From contig WREP01000007.1 of the NCBI GenBank assembly GCA_009779265.1, positions 1 to 64,000 of the forward strand: a stretch of DNA of 64,000 bases. Direction: 5' to 3'. This document shows positions 1-8,461 of this stretch, one piece after another. A model generated the notes under the pieces. It saw only the letters and a program-made list of their open reading frames with translations, was not told the DNA's origin and searched no databases. Numbering within the stretch: position 1 is the stretch's first letter; each line of letters begins with the position of its first letter. The DNA comes from Betaproteobacteria bacterium (GTDB lineage: Bacteria; Pseudomonadota; Gammaproteobacteria; Burkholderiales; Rhodocyclaceae). The translations under genes and the position numbers were made by a program.

Positions 1-156
1 ACGAACGAACTCTGAATGGTTCTTGCGCCGAGCGATTTCATGGCGTAAAGCCGTCTTCACCAAGGCAGTCAGACTTTCCCCGTCTTGCAGGGATTGCTCA
101 ACCTCATGGCGAAATCCAGGGTCTATCCGAACGGGGGGAAGTGTGGCAGTTTTCAT
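1..156 (-). CDS. Ribbon-helix-helix type antitoxin (YlcI/YnfO-like), 3' part beyond the window
   Basis: The minus-strand frame opens with ATG at 154-156 and stays open to the left edge, giving 52 residues beginning MKTATLPPVRIDPGFRHEV. A short beta strand (TLPPVRIDP) followed by helices carrying GESLTALVKTALRHEIARRK is the layout of small ribbon-helix-helix antitoxins that bind their own promoter. Such proteins normally sit just upstream of a RelE/ParE-type toxin, which would lie outside the window to the left. The family call rests on pattern resemblance only, and the gene is incomplete. Confidence 0.55.
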   Translation of the reverse strand, partial: MKTATLPPVRIDPGFRHEVEQSLQDGESLTALVKTALRHEIARRKNHSEFVR

Positions 157-379
157 GTCCGACAGCGTATAGCGAACGTGATGCAAAATCAAACTGGATC
201 GCGTCTCGGCTTGGCTCACAGCTTGGTTGCGTGCATCAAAACCACGCCAGCGCCTTGCAGCGGAGGGAGTAACCGGCAGCACGGCGCTGGTTTTCTCCCT
301 CCCCCTCGCGGGGGAGGGAAGCAAAGGCGTGTTTCTGCGGCGCGATTTGTGGCCACAGGCCGGTTACTGCTCTCCCATC
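157..379. repeat. Intergenic region with one GC-rich palindromic (REP-like) unit
   Basis: The gap between the antitoxin and the macroglobulin gene holds a palindrome at about 297-319, in which a C-rich arm and a G-rich arm meet at a central TCGCGG. The same core recurs at 42.2-42.4 kb and 44.8-44.95 kb. It lies just past the stop of the upstream minus-strand gene and could act as a transcript-end hairpin. I see no gene in the rest of the gap. Confidence 0.6.
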
Positions 380-3300
380 CTACTCTTTCGCCTTCTCCAC
401 CCCATCCGTCACCGTCAGCATGTTCTCGCCGCCGGTGCTGCCGTAGACGTCGGGGCGGTACATGTCTTCGGCGTAGAGGGGCGGGAAGATGAATTTGCCG
501 GGGGTGACGACGCGGGCGCGGTAGAAGAAGGTCATGTTGCCTTGCAGCCGGGCGGCGACGACGAAGCGGTCGTCGCGGAACTCGACGTGGCTGATGTTCC
601 GGTTCTGCATCGCCGCGGCGGGATTGACGTTGTTGATCGTCACGCTGTCCAGACCCTCGCCCTGAGCGATGTTGAGATTCTCGATTTCCAGACCGGCGGG
701 GATGCGGTCGACGACCATGCCGCTGGGGATGACTCCCGAGTAGCGGTTAACATTGACGTTGATGCGGACGATGACCGATTCGCCGACGCGCAGCGGACGA
801 TCCTTCAGTGGCTTGCCGTCGGCTTCGAACAGATCGCGGCTGAGGCGGATGTCCTGGTCGCGGCTGGCCGGCATCTTGACCGGGTTGCCGGCGAGGCTGA
901 GTTGCAGGTAGAGCTTTTCGCCGTGCGTGTTTTTAACGCGCAGGCCGCCCTGCACGGCCGCCGCCGCTACGGGCCGGATCAGGCTGCCGGCGCCGCGAAT
1001 GCTTTCCGGCTTGTCCTTTTCGCTCACTTCCGCCGTCCACTCGTCCCCGCCGCCGCCGACAAAATCGCGGCCAAGCAGGAAGAGGGCGAGTTTTTCCTGG
1101 GTGCTGGTGTAGCGGTTTCTATCCAGTTCGCCGGCGACGATGGCGACCAGATTGGCCTGCCCTTCGATCTTCAGCTTGTTGCGTTCGAGCAGCACGTAGG
1201 AGAGCGCCGCGTCGCGCAGCGGGCTGCCGTAGTCGCCCCACCAGTAGCCGTTGTCGCGGCCTTTTTTGACGCCTTCGGCGAGCGCGGTCTGGGCGCGGGT
1301 TTCGTCGCCCATCAGTTTCAGGGCCAGACCGAGATGGACCAGGGCCAGGCCGGAATGCGCCTGCTCGCGCACCTCGAACATCTGGCGCAGGGTGGACAGC
1401 GGCGCCTTGGCCTCGCGGGCCAGCACATAGGCGCCGTAAGCGAGCACGCCGAAGCGGCCGCTGCCGCCGTAGCGAGTGTCCTGCCAGCCGTTTTCGTTGT
1501 AGACGATGCGGCCCGTGGGCAGGCCGGCGACGCCTTCCTGCAAATACTTGAGCAGGAATTCCTGGGCCTTGGTCTGCATCGCCTCCGGCACCGGGAAGCC
1601 CTGTTCGCGCGCATCGAGCAGGAAGTTGCCGACATAGGCCGAGAGCCAGTACTCGTATTCGGAAACATTGCCCCACAGGCTGAAACCGCCGTTCGGCGCT
1701 TGCATGGCACCGAGCCGGGCGAAGGATTTTTCCAGCATGGCCGTCCGCTCATCACGGCTGAAAGGCTTGAGGCCAAAGAGCTTGGCCCCCTCCTCGTCGA
1801 TCAGGACGTGCGGGTAGGAGGTGCTGGTGGTCTGTTCGGCGCAGCCGTAGGGATAGGTGAGCAGCCCCTGGATGGCGTTGCGCACGTCGATCGGCGCTTT
1901 GTCGGAGATCGTCAGATGCGCCTGCACCGTGCTCGGGATGAGGCCGTCGAGATCGGCCTCGCGGATTTCCAGCGTTTCGCCCGGCGCTACCGCCAGCGAT
2001 TTGAGCGTGTGCCGCTGCGGCGTCGCGGCTTGGACTTGCAGGCCGAAGCTGCGTTCCAACTTGAGCGCGCTGCCGCCGCTGCCGGCGACATGCACCCGGA
2101 CATCGGTCAGGCCGATGGCCTGGCCAGCTTCGAGGGCAAAGCGCAGGGTTTTCTTCTGCTCATCCTTGAGTTCCACTTCGCGCTCGGCGTTGTGAATTTT
2201 CAGGCCATCTGCGTTCTCGACGCGCACCTTGAACTTTTGCGCGGCGCCGGAAAGGTTGTGCAGATCGAGGGCGATGGTCGCCTGATCGCCGATGGTCAAA
2301 AAGCGCGGCGTCAGCAATTCGGCAACCAGCGGCGCGGCGACGATGGTTTCGCGCTCGGCGTTGCCGAAGCGGTCGGCGCTGGCGGCCACCGCCATGAGGC
2401 GCAGGGCGCCGTTGAAGTCGGGCACAGCGAGCGCGATTTCGGCCTCGCCCTGGGCATCGAGCTGAACCGGACCGGAGAACAGGTCGATCAGGCGGACTTT
2501 CTTGGGCGGGCTGGCGGTATCTTCCTGCGCCGCGTCGCCGCCGAACTTGAGCTTGCCCTTGCGGCCGGCCATTTTCTCGATCAGCCGACCATAGACATCG
2601 TACTGGTCGGCGCCGTAGCGCAGCTTGCCGAAGAAGGCGGCGAACGGGTCGGGCGTGGCGAAGCGGGTGATGTTGAGAATGCCGACATCGACGGCGGACA
2701 GCGTAACGAAGGCCGCCTGGCCGCCGAGATCGGGCACCTTGACCTTGACCTTGAGGGGCGAGTCGGGCGCTATTTTCGTTGGCGCTTCAAGATTCACCGC
2801 CAGCTTGCGCTCGCCGCGTTCGAGCGGCAGGTGGGCGAGGCCGAGCGCCCGCGCCGGAGTCACTTTCTCGCCGCCGCCGCCCGGACGCAGCACGATCACC
2901 GAAACATAGAGATCGTGGCGCTGCCACGCCTTGTCCACCGGAATGTCGATGGTCGTGCCATCGAGCGCGACGGACGCGCGCTTCAGCCACAGGGTGCGGT
3001 CGCTCTCGACGGTAATCAGCGCCTCGCCGGCATGCGGCGGAGTGATGGTCAGTTTGGCGGTTTCCCCCTCGCGGTAGGCCGGCTTGTCGAATTTGAGCGC
3101 CACACGGTCGGGGCGGATGCCCTGGGTCTCGTCGCCGCGAGCGCTCCAGCCGGCGTAGAAGCGGAATTTGGCGGTTTCCTCGGTATCCGGGTCGAAAATT
3201 TCCAGGCGATAGCGGCCGTATTTGACCGGCACGCCCAGCTTGCCGCGCCCGCCCTCGGGAATGCTGAGGGTGGCGGTGCTGACCAGTTCGTCGGTTTCGG

Positions 3301-5524
3301 TGAAGCCCGAGTTCCACCCGCGCTGGTCGTCGAAACGCCAGTAATAGTCGCGGTTCTCGCGGAACAGGCGAACCGGCAGATCAGCCCCGGCGCTGAGCTT
3401 GCCGGCGGCGTCGGCGCGCACCACCTCGAACTGGACGACGCTACCCTCGCGGGCGTAGTCGCCGGTGAACAGGGGACGGATGCCGACCAGTACCGGCGCC
3501 GGCCAGACGATGCGTTCAAAATTGCGCACCACCGGCCGGCCGCCGCTTTCGAGCAGGCTCAGGGTGGTGTTCACGACGGTCGGCGAGCGCTTGCCCTGGG
3601 CTGGCTCAAGATCGACGGCGAGCGTCAGCTCGCCCTTTTCGTCGAGTTCGGACGACGGCAGTTCGATACGCTGGCGCTGGCTGTCCTCGCTGCTGTCACC
3701 GAATTCGAAACCGGGCAACTGTTTCGCCAGCGGGTTTTTCTGGCGATAGAAGTGGGCGACGCCGAGCAACTGGTTACCCGCCGCCGGAGCGCCGTAGAGA
3801 TAGCTGCCCTTGACATTGATGCGCAGGATTTCGTCGGGACTGACGGTGGTTTGCGGGCTGTCCAGATCGAGCTTCATGCGTTCCGGCAGGAATTCCTCGA
3901 CATTGAAGCGGAAGCCAACGGTAGCCAGTTTGTCCGCCGGGTCGGTGCGCAATTCCAGATTCCACGAGCCGGTCGGGGCATCGACCGGCAGTTCGATGTT
4001 CTGCCGGTAGTAGCCGGTCAGTTTGGCCTCGGGCTGCCAGGTCGCGGTGAACTGGCTCTTGCCGTCCGGGCGCTTGAGAATAGCCTGGATCGGCTGGGCC
4101 GGCAGCAGGTGGCCGTCGGCATCGCGCGCCAGCACGGAGAGGTCGAAACTCTCGCCGGGCCGGTAGAGATTGCGCCCGGCGTAAGGGAAAAGGCGCGCCG
4201 GTTTGCCGGGCAAGCCGGCGACGTCGTATTCGGAAAGGTCGAGCGCCGGCTCCTTCAGCGTGATCATCGACACCTGCTGGCCGTGGCGGGCGACGACAAC
4301 CTTGGCCGTAGCCGGCCGCTCGGCGAAGGCGGCCCGCCCGTCGCCGTCGGTTTCGCCACGGGCGACGACCTTGCCATGCTCGTCGAGCCAACTCACTTCA
4401 ACGCCGGACACCGCCTTGCCGCTGGTCAAGGAACTAACGTAGGCATCGGCCCCCTTGGCGAACAGCCGGGTGGCGAGGCCGAGATCGCTGACGTAGAAAT
4501 AGGTGACCTGGTAATCGTAACGGAAGCGGTTGGGCTGGCTCATTACCGCGATGTAAATGCCGGGCTCGCGCAATTCCTTGATGTCCTCGACCGGCAGGAA
4601 GGTGACGGCGCGCTTGTCGGCCTGCTGCTCGGTGAGGAAGCGGCCGACGTAAACGCTGTCGGTCAGCTTGTTGAGATTGTCCAACTGCCAGTTGTTGACG
4701 GCGCCTTGAAGATTGGTGGCGCGCCAGTCGTAGTATTCGTAATCGCCCTCGCCCTCGTCCTCGTCATCGCCGCCGACGCGGTGCTGGGGCTGGGTGCGCG
4801 AACCGCTGATGACCTTGTCGAGAAAGCGCGGCAATTGATCCGCCTTGACGCGCAGGAATTGCACGTCGACCTCCGGCACATTGACGGTAATCACCGGCAG
4901 GCCGCCATTCTGCTTGGCCGGCAGCACCATGCCGCGGCTGGCGAAGTAATAGGCCGGCGCGACGATGGGGGTAACGAGCGCGTAGCGGCCTTCCTCGTTC
5001 AGCTTCTCGCCGGCCGCCGAGGGCAGGCCGGCGGCGACGCGGACGACATAGCGGGTCTGCGGTTTGATGTGCGGAAAATACAGGAGGCGCGGATTGTCGC
5101 CGACGACCCAGGCCCCCTTGACCAGCTTGCCGCCGTCGATGGCGACATCATCGGGATCGCTGCTGACCTGCGCCGCGGTCGTATTCGTCCGCTCTTCGCG
5201 CCCTTCGTACTCCTCGTCATCGTGCCTGTCGCGCGGCTTCAGGTCGCCAGGGCGCGGCGGCATTTCAAAGACCTGGATGAGTTCGTCGTAAGTCTTGCCG
5301 CGCGCCAGGGGGTGCGTGAAACTCAAGGCCAGCGCGGGCGAACCGTCGAATTCCCGATTGGCGAAATCGGCAATCTCGAAGGGCCCGGAGACGCTTTCCC
5401 CGGCATCCGGCTGCCCTGTCCCTGTCCTGTTGGACAGATAGTAGAAACCTGCCCCCACAATAGCGGCAACGATCAAGAGCAGCGCAACGACCCCGATACC
5501 CCGGTGCAAGGATGGACGCGACAT
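380..5524 (-). CDS. Bacterial alpha-2-macroglobulin (YfhM-type), thioester protein
   Basis: This protein of about 1714 residues belongs to the large bacterial alpha-2-macroglobulins, periplasmic protease traps thought to guard the cell envelope. The N-terminus is MSRPSLHRGIG followed by one hydrophobic segment (about residues 11-28). No lipobox cysteine is visible, so it is probably anchored by an uncleaved signal. MG-type beta domains follow, for example GRNLYRPGESFDLSVLARD. The thioester motif GCAEQ is intact at Cys1228-Gln1231, after YPY, and helical TED repeats follow. I chose the start at 5524 over an upstream in-frame ATG because the residues in between look non-coding. The usual partner pbpC is not adjacent. 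A long open frame on the opposite strand is a composition artefact. Confidence 0.93.
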   Translation of the reverse strand: MSRPSLHRGIGVVALLLIVAAIVGAGFYYLSNRTGTGQPDAGESVSGPFEIADFANREFDGSPALALSFTHPLARGKTYDELIQVFEMPPRPGDLKPRDRHDDEEYEGREERTNTTAAQVSSDPDDVAIDGGKLVKGAWVVGDNPRLLYFPHIKPQTRYVVRVAAGLPSAAGEKLNEEGRYALVTPIVAPAYYFASRGMVLPAKQNGGLPVITVNVPEVDVQFLRVKADQLPRFLDKVISGSRTQPQHRVGGDDEDEGEGDYEYYDWRATNLQGAVNNWQLDNLNKLTDSVYVGRFLTEQQADKRAVTFLPVEDIKELREPGIYIAVMSQPNRFRYDYQVTYFYVSDLGLATRLFAKGADAYVSSLTSGKAVSGVEVSWLDEHGKVVARGETDGDGRAAFAERPATAKVVVARHGQQVSMITLKEPALDLSEYDVAGLPGKPARLFPYAGRNLYRPGESFDLSVLARDADGHLLPAQPIQAILKRPDGKSQFTATWQPEAKLTGYYRQNIELPVDAPTGSWNLELRTDPADKLATVGFRFNVEEFLPERMKLDLDSPQTTVSPDEILRINVKGSYLYGAPAAGNQLLGVAHFYRQKNPLAKQLPGFEFGDSSEDSQRQRIELPSSELDEKGELTLAVDLEPAQGKRSPTVVNTTLSLLESGGRPVVRNFERIVWPAPVLVGIRPLFTGDYAREGSVVQFEVVRADAAGKLSAGADLPVRLFRENRDYYWRFDDQRGWNSGFTETDELVSTATLSIPEGGRGKLGVPVKYGRYRLEIFDPDTEETAKFRFYAGWSARGDETQGIRPDRVALKFDKPAYREGETAKLTITPPHAGEALITVESDRTLWLKRASVALDGTTIDIPVDKAWQRHDLYVSVIVLRPGGGGEKVTPARALGLAHLPLERGERKLAVNLEAPTKIAPDSPLKVKVKVPDLGGQAAFVTLSAVDVGILNITRFATPDPFAAFFGKLRYGADQYDVYGRLIEKMAGRKGKLKFGGDAAQEDTASPPKKVRLIDLFSGPVQLDAQGEAEIALAVPDFNGALRLMAVAASADRFGNAERETIVAAPLVAELLTPRFLTIGDQATIALDLHNLSGAAQKFKVRVENADGLKIHNAEREVELKDEQKKTLRFALEAGQAIGLTDVRVHVAGSGGSALKLERSFGLQVQAATPQRHTLKSLAVAPGETLEIREADLDGLIPSTVQAHLTISDKAPIDVRNAIQGLLTYPYGCAEQTTSTSYPHVLIDEEGAKLFGLKPFSRDERTAMLEKSFARLGAMQAPNGGFSLWGNVSEYEYWLSAYVGNFLLDAREQGFPVPEAMQTKAQEFLLKYLQEGVAGLPTGRIVYNENGWQDTRYGGSGRFGVLAYGAYVLAREAKAPLSTLRQMFEVREQAHSGLALVHLGLALKLMGDETRAQTALAEGVKKGRDNGYWWGDYGSPLRDAALSYVLLERNKLKIEGQANLVAIVAGELDRNRYTSTQEKLALFLLGRDFVGGGGDEWTAEVSEKDKPESIRGAGSLIRPVAAAAVQGGLRVKNTHGEKLYLQLSLAGNPVKMPASRDQDIRLSRDLFEADGKPLKDRPLRVGESVIVRINVNVNRYSGVIPSGMVVDRIPAGLEIENLNIAQGEGLDSVTINNVNPAAAMQNRNISHVEFRDDRFVVAARLQGNMTFFYRARVVTPGKFIFPPLYAEDMYRPDVYGSTGGENMLTVTDGVEKAKE

Positions 5525-5656
5525 CGACTTCTCCCCAAGGCCCGAGCCGGTGAACGGTGACGGGCAAAAAGATCGAGGCTGGATTATGACACGGCTTCGG
5601 GGCCGTGAACGCAGCTTGGACAAGCCGCGTAGCGGCGTGCCCAGCCAAGGGAAGAT

Positions 5657-5998
5657 TCAGGCCTTGCGCACGAACTCCGATTTCAGTTGCATGGCACCGA
5701 TGCCGTCGATTTTGCAGTCGATGTCGTGGTCGCCCTCGACTAGGCGGATGTTCTTGACCTTGGTGCCGACCTTGACCACGGCCGACGAGCCCTTGATTTT
5801 CAAATCCTTGATCACCGTCACGCTGTCGCCGTCCTGCAGCACGTTGCCGTTGGCGTCCTTCCACACGCGGGCCGCTTCGGCCGGCCCGTCGACGGCCTGC
5901 GGATGCCACTCGTGGGCGCATTCGGGGCAGATGTAAAGGGAGGCGTCCTCGTAGGTGAAGGGGGATTGGCATTGCGGGCATGGGGGAAGGGAAGGCAT
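5657..5998 (-). CDS. phnA: PhnA/YjdM family zinc-ribbon protein
   Basis: 113 residues. The N-terminal zinc ribbon has two CxxC knuckles (CPQC near residue 8 and CPEC near residue 24). The C-terminal PhnA domain contains [20 protein letters not shown] and [17 protein letters not shown]. The family is named from the phn region of E. coli but is not required for phosphonate breakdown, and its biochemical role is unsettled. The length matches the family. It is transcribed in the same direction as the macroglobulin gene, 132 bp upstream of it, so the two are probably separate units. Confidence 0.92.
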   Translation of the reverse strand: MPSLPPCPQCQSPFTYEDASLYICPECAHEWHPQAVDGPAEAARVWKDANGNVLQDGDSVTVIKDLKIKGSSAVVKVGTKVKNIRLVEGDHDIDCKIDGIGAMQLKSEFVRKA

Positions 5999-6010
5999 CG
6001 GTTTTCCTTG

Positions 6011-6115
6011 TCAGTAGTCTTCTTCGCCGCCCATCAGAGTGGGCAGCAGGATGGCGGCGCGGGAGAGCGCGGCCGGCAGGCAGTCCAGCAGTTTGGGGCG
6101 GAAAACGATCTCCAT
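6011..6115 (-). pseudogene. Possible N-terminal remnant of a SulP-type anion permease
   Basis: A 34-codon minus-strand frame starts with MEIVFRPKLLDCL, which resembles the conserved cytoplasmic start of SulP/SLC26 permeases (FRPKLLDxL). After that it diverges into a short hydrophobic stretch and stops. No later SulP sequence is present. It ends 12 bp before phnA. It may be debris from a deleted transporter gene or a chance match in a short frame. Confidence 0.3.
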
Positions 6116-6140
6116 GGGGGCGTGAAAGCGAATCCGAGAA

Positions 6141-6377
6141 TTATGAGCGATTAGCGCGCCATTCGCCCCGGATGCGGGCCACGGCCCAGAGCAGCACGGC
6201 GCTGCCGCCGGCCGCGCAGGCCACCGCTTCCGCCAGCGAAGCGGGCACGCCAGCAAGGATGGCGCCCTTGCCGGCGACAAACCAACTGCCGCCGAGGATG
6301 GCGCAAAACAGGCCGAAAAACCCCGCCAAGGCGAGCAGTACGATGCGGCGGTCGAGACGAGACAAAAAAGGGCGCAT
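6141..6377 (-). CDS. Small membrane protein of unknown function
   Basis: 78 residues starting MRPFLSRLDRR. Two hydrophobic segments (about 12-34 and 38-62) are joined by a short glycine-rich turn, and the tail is basic (ARIRGEWRANRS). The start at 6377 is the ATG nearest the hydrophobic region. The frame extends further upstream, but that part overlaps low-complexity antisense sequence. I do not recognise a family. It is on the same strand as phnA. Confidence 0.5.
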   Translation of the reverse strand: MRPFLSRLDRRIVLLALAGFFGLFCAILGGSWFVAGKGAILAGVPASLAEAVACAAGGSAVLLWAVARIRGEWRANRS

Positions 6378-6949
6378 GGCGGTAGCGGAACGAAAAGACG
6401 CATGGTACCGGAGCCAGGGCGGCGCCATGCGGCTGGAGAGGGAAATATTCAACGCCAGCCGCCCGCAACCGGCTTCTTTAGAGGCCATTTATGCACAGCA
6501 ATTTGGGGAGCCAGTCAAGCCGGGCGGCAAGAGCGGGCAGAATGCCTGATTTATCCAGCATCTCAAACAAAATCAACAACTTACAAAGCCGCCCAAGATT
6601 CAGGCAATGGAAGAAAAAGCCTTACCGGCCCGGTACTTGGCGTGTGGTTCCAGCCTTGATTCACAGACTTATCCACAACTTTTGTGGATAGTCGAAAAAA
6701 CCCTGACCTGAAAATGGGATTGAGGCTTGAATTTAAAGTAAAACCTGAAGTTCTGCCTGCGGGAGGCAGGGCGATGGCTGTTGGCGTCTACTGTTGCGCG
6801 TCATCGCGCAGGGCCGCCCCGTAACCCCGCGCCCTTGTCAACATGACGCTCGCGCCCGTTTTTATTTATAGTGAGAACCTTGTCTGATCCCGGTAGTGAT
6901 CTGGCTTTCGCTTACCGGCATCCGTCGCCATCCCGCCAGCCGAGCAAGC
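6378..6949. other. Intergenic region upstream of the efflux operon
   Basis: A 570-bp gap separates divergently transcribed genes. It contains a perfect inverted repeat resembling paired DnaA boxes (6669-6690, listed separately) and a short hairpin at about 6753-6770 (CTGCCT/AGGCAG). The stretch 6690-6740 is AT-richer than its surroundings. No convincing gene was seen. It presumably holds the promoter of the efflux operon. Confidence 0.5.
6669..6690. promoter_or_regulatory. Inverted pair of DnaA-box-like sequences
   Basis: TATCCACAA (6670-6678) and TTGTGGATA (6682-6690) form a perfect 9-bp inverted repeat with a 3-base spacer. The left half, extended by one base, is TTATCCACA, the consensus DnaA box. 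The right half matches 8 of 9 positions. No replication gene is adjacent, so this could be a DnaA titration or regulatory site, or the operator of an unrelated regulator. Confidence 0.5.
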
Positions 6950-8461
6950 ATGCGCTTTTCCTTTTCTTCCACGGCGAAATTGCCGCGCGGCCTGGGGCCA
7001 CGCTGGCGCGCGCTGGGCCTCGCCGCGCTGCTGGCCGGCTGCGCCGTCGGGCCGGACTACGAACGCCCGGCGCCGCCGCCCGGCGCCGACCTGCCAGCCT
7101 TCAAGGAAAGTGGATTGTGGCAGCCGGCCGCGCCGGGGCTGGCGGCATCGGAAGCCAGCGCCCCCGGCGGCGGCTGGTGGAAGGTTTATGGCGACAGCCA
7201 GCTCGATGCGCTGGTCGACGAGGCCAATGCGGCCAATCAGAACCTGCGCCAGACCGAGGCGCAGTACCGGCAGGCGCAGGCGCTGGTGCAGGGGGTGCGG
7301 GCGAACTTTTTCCCGACCGTCGGACTGGGCGCTTCGGCGCTGCGCGGGCGCAGCATCGGCGATGGCGGGACGACCCTCGGCAACAGCCATGCGTGGTCGT
7401 TGCAGGCGAGTTGGGAGCCTGATCTCTGGGGCGGCGTGCGCCGGCGCGTCGAGGCCGCCGACGAGCAAGCCGCCGCCAGCGCCGCCGATCTGGCCGCAGC
7501 GCGGCTGACGGTGCAGGCGGCGGTGGTCAATAACTATATCCAACTGCGTCTGGCCGACGCGCAAAAGACGCTGTACGCTGACACCATCGCCGGCTACGCC
7601 AAGGCGCTGGCGCTGACGCAGGCGCAACTGCGCGCCGGTGTGGCGACGCGGGCCGACGTGGCGCTGGCCCAAAGCACGCTGGCGGCGGCGCAAGCGCAGG
7701 CGGTGGATGTCGATCTGACGCGCCGCCAGCTCGAACACGCGCTGGCCGTGCTGCTCGGACAAGCGCCGGCAGCCTTCACGCTGGAAGCGGCGCCGCTGGC
7801 GGCTGCCCTGCCCTTGACGCCGACGGGCTTGCCGGCGGATCTCTTGCAGCGCCGGCCCGACATCGCCGCCGCCGAGCGCCGCGTCGCCGCCGCCAATGCC
7901 GATATCGGCGTGGCGCAGGCGGCCTGGTTCCCGAACCTGCTGCTCACCGCCAGCGGCGGTTATCAGGGTAGCGGTTTCGGGCCGTGGTTTGCCACGCCGG
8001 ATCGCGTCTGGGCGCTGGGCGCGGCGCTGGCGGCAACGCTGTTCGACGGCGGGGCGCGCAGCGCCCAGGTGGATGCAGCGCGGGCGGCCTTCGATGCGGC
8101 GGCGGCAAATTATCGGCAAACGGTGCTGGCGGGCTTTCAGGAGGTCGAGGACAACCTGGCGGCGCTGGGCGACCTGGCGCAGGAAGCAATCGCTCAGCAG
8201 GAAGCGGCGCGCGCCGCGCATGTCGCCGAACAGGTGCTGCTGGCGCAGTACCGCGCCGGCACCACGACCTATATCGCGGTCATCACCGCCCAGGCGCAGG
8301 CGCTGGCCGCCGACCGCGCGCTGCTGCAAGTGCGCGGCCGCCAGTTCGCCGCCAGCGTGGCGCTGATCAAGGCGCTGGGCGGCGGCTGGCATGTCGATGA
8401 ACTGGCAGAGCCGCCCGCCTCCCCAACTCCCGAACAATCCACGAGCAACTCACAGCGATGA
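6950..8461 (+). CDS. RND efflux outer-membrane lipoprotein, NodT/OprM family
   Basis: 503 residues forming the TolC-like outer-membrane channel of a tripartite efflux pump. The start at 6950 gives a signal peptide ending in the lipobox LAGC (LLAGCAVGPDY), typical of NodT-type lipoproteins. Two OEP repeats follow, the second carrying LQRRPDIAAAERRVAAANADIG, with a coiled-coil-rich body (AADEQAAASAADLAAARLTV). Its stop overlaps the start of the adaptor gene (ATGA at 8458-8461), so the three pump genes form one translationally coupled operon. Placing the outer-membrane gene first is less usual than last. Confidence 0.93.
   Translation: MRFSFSSTAKLPRGLGPRWRALGLAALLAGCAVGPDYERPAPPPGADLPAFKESGLWQPAAPGLAASEASAPGGGWWKVYGDSQLDALVDEANAANQNLRQTEAQYRQAQALVQGVRANFFPTVGLGASALRGRSIGDGGTTLGNSHAWSLQASWEPDLWGGVRRRVEAADEQAAASAADLAAARLTVQAAVVNNYIQLRLADAQKTLYADTIAGYAKALALTQAQLRAGVATRADVALAQSTLAAAQAQAVDVDLTRRQLEHALAVLLGQAPAAFTLEAAPLAAALPLTPTGLPADLLQRRPDIAAAERRVAAANADIGVAQAAWFPNLLLTASGGYQGSGFGPWFATPDRVWALGAALAATLFDGGARSAQVDAARAAFDAAAANYRQTVLAGFQEVEDNLAALGDLAQEAIAQQEAARAAHVAEQVLLAQYRAGTTTYIAVITAQAQALAADRALLQVRGRQFAASVALIKALGGGWHVDELAEPPASPTPEQSTSNSQR

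Noticed and set aside
227-5560. A 1777-codon open frame on the plus strand opposite the macroglobulin gene
   Set aside because: It is the mirror of a real gene in GC-rich DNA. It has no recognisable domains and a biased composition, while the minus-strand frame encodes a complete thioester macroglobulin.
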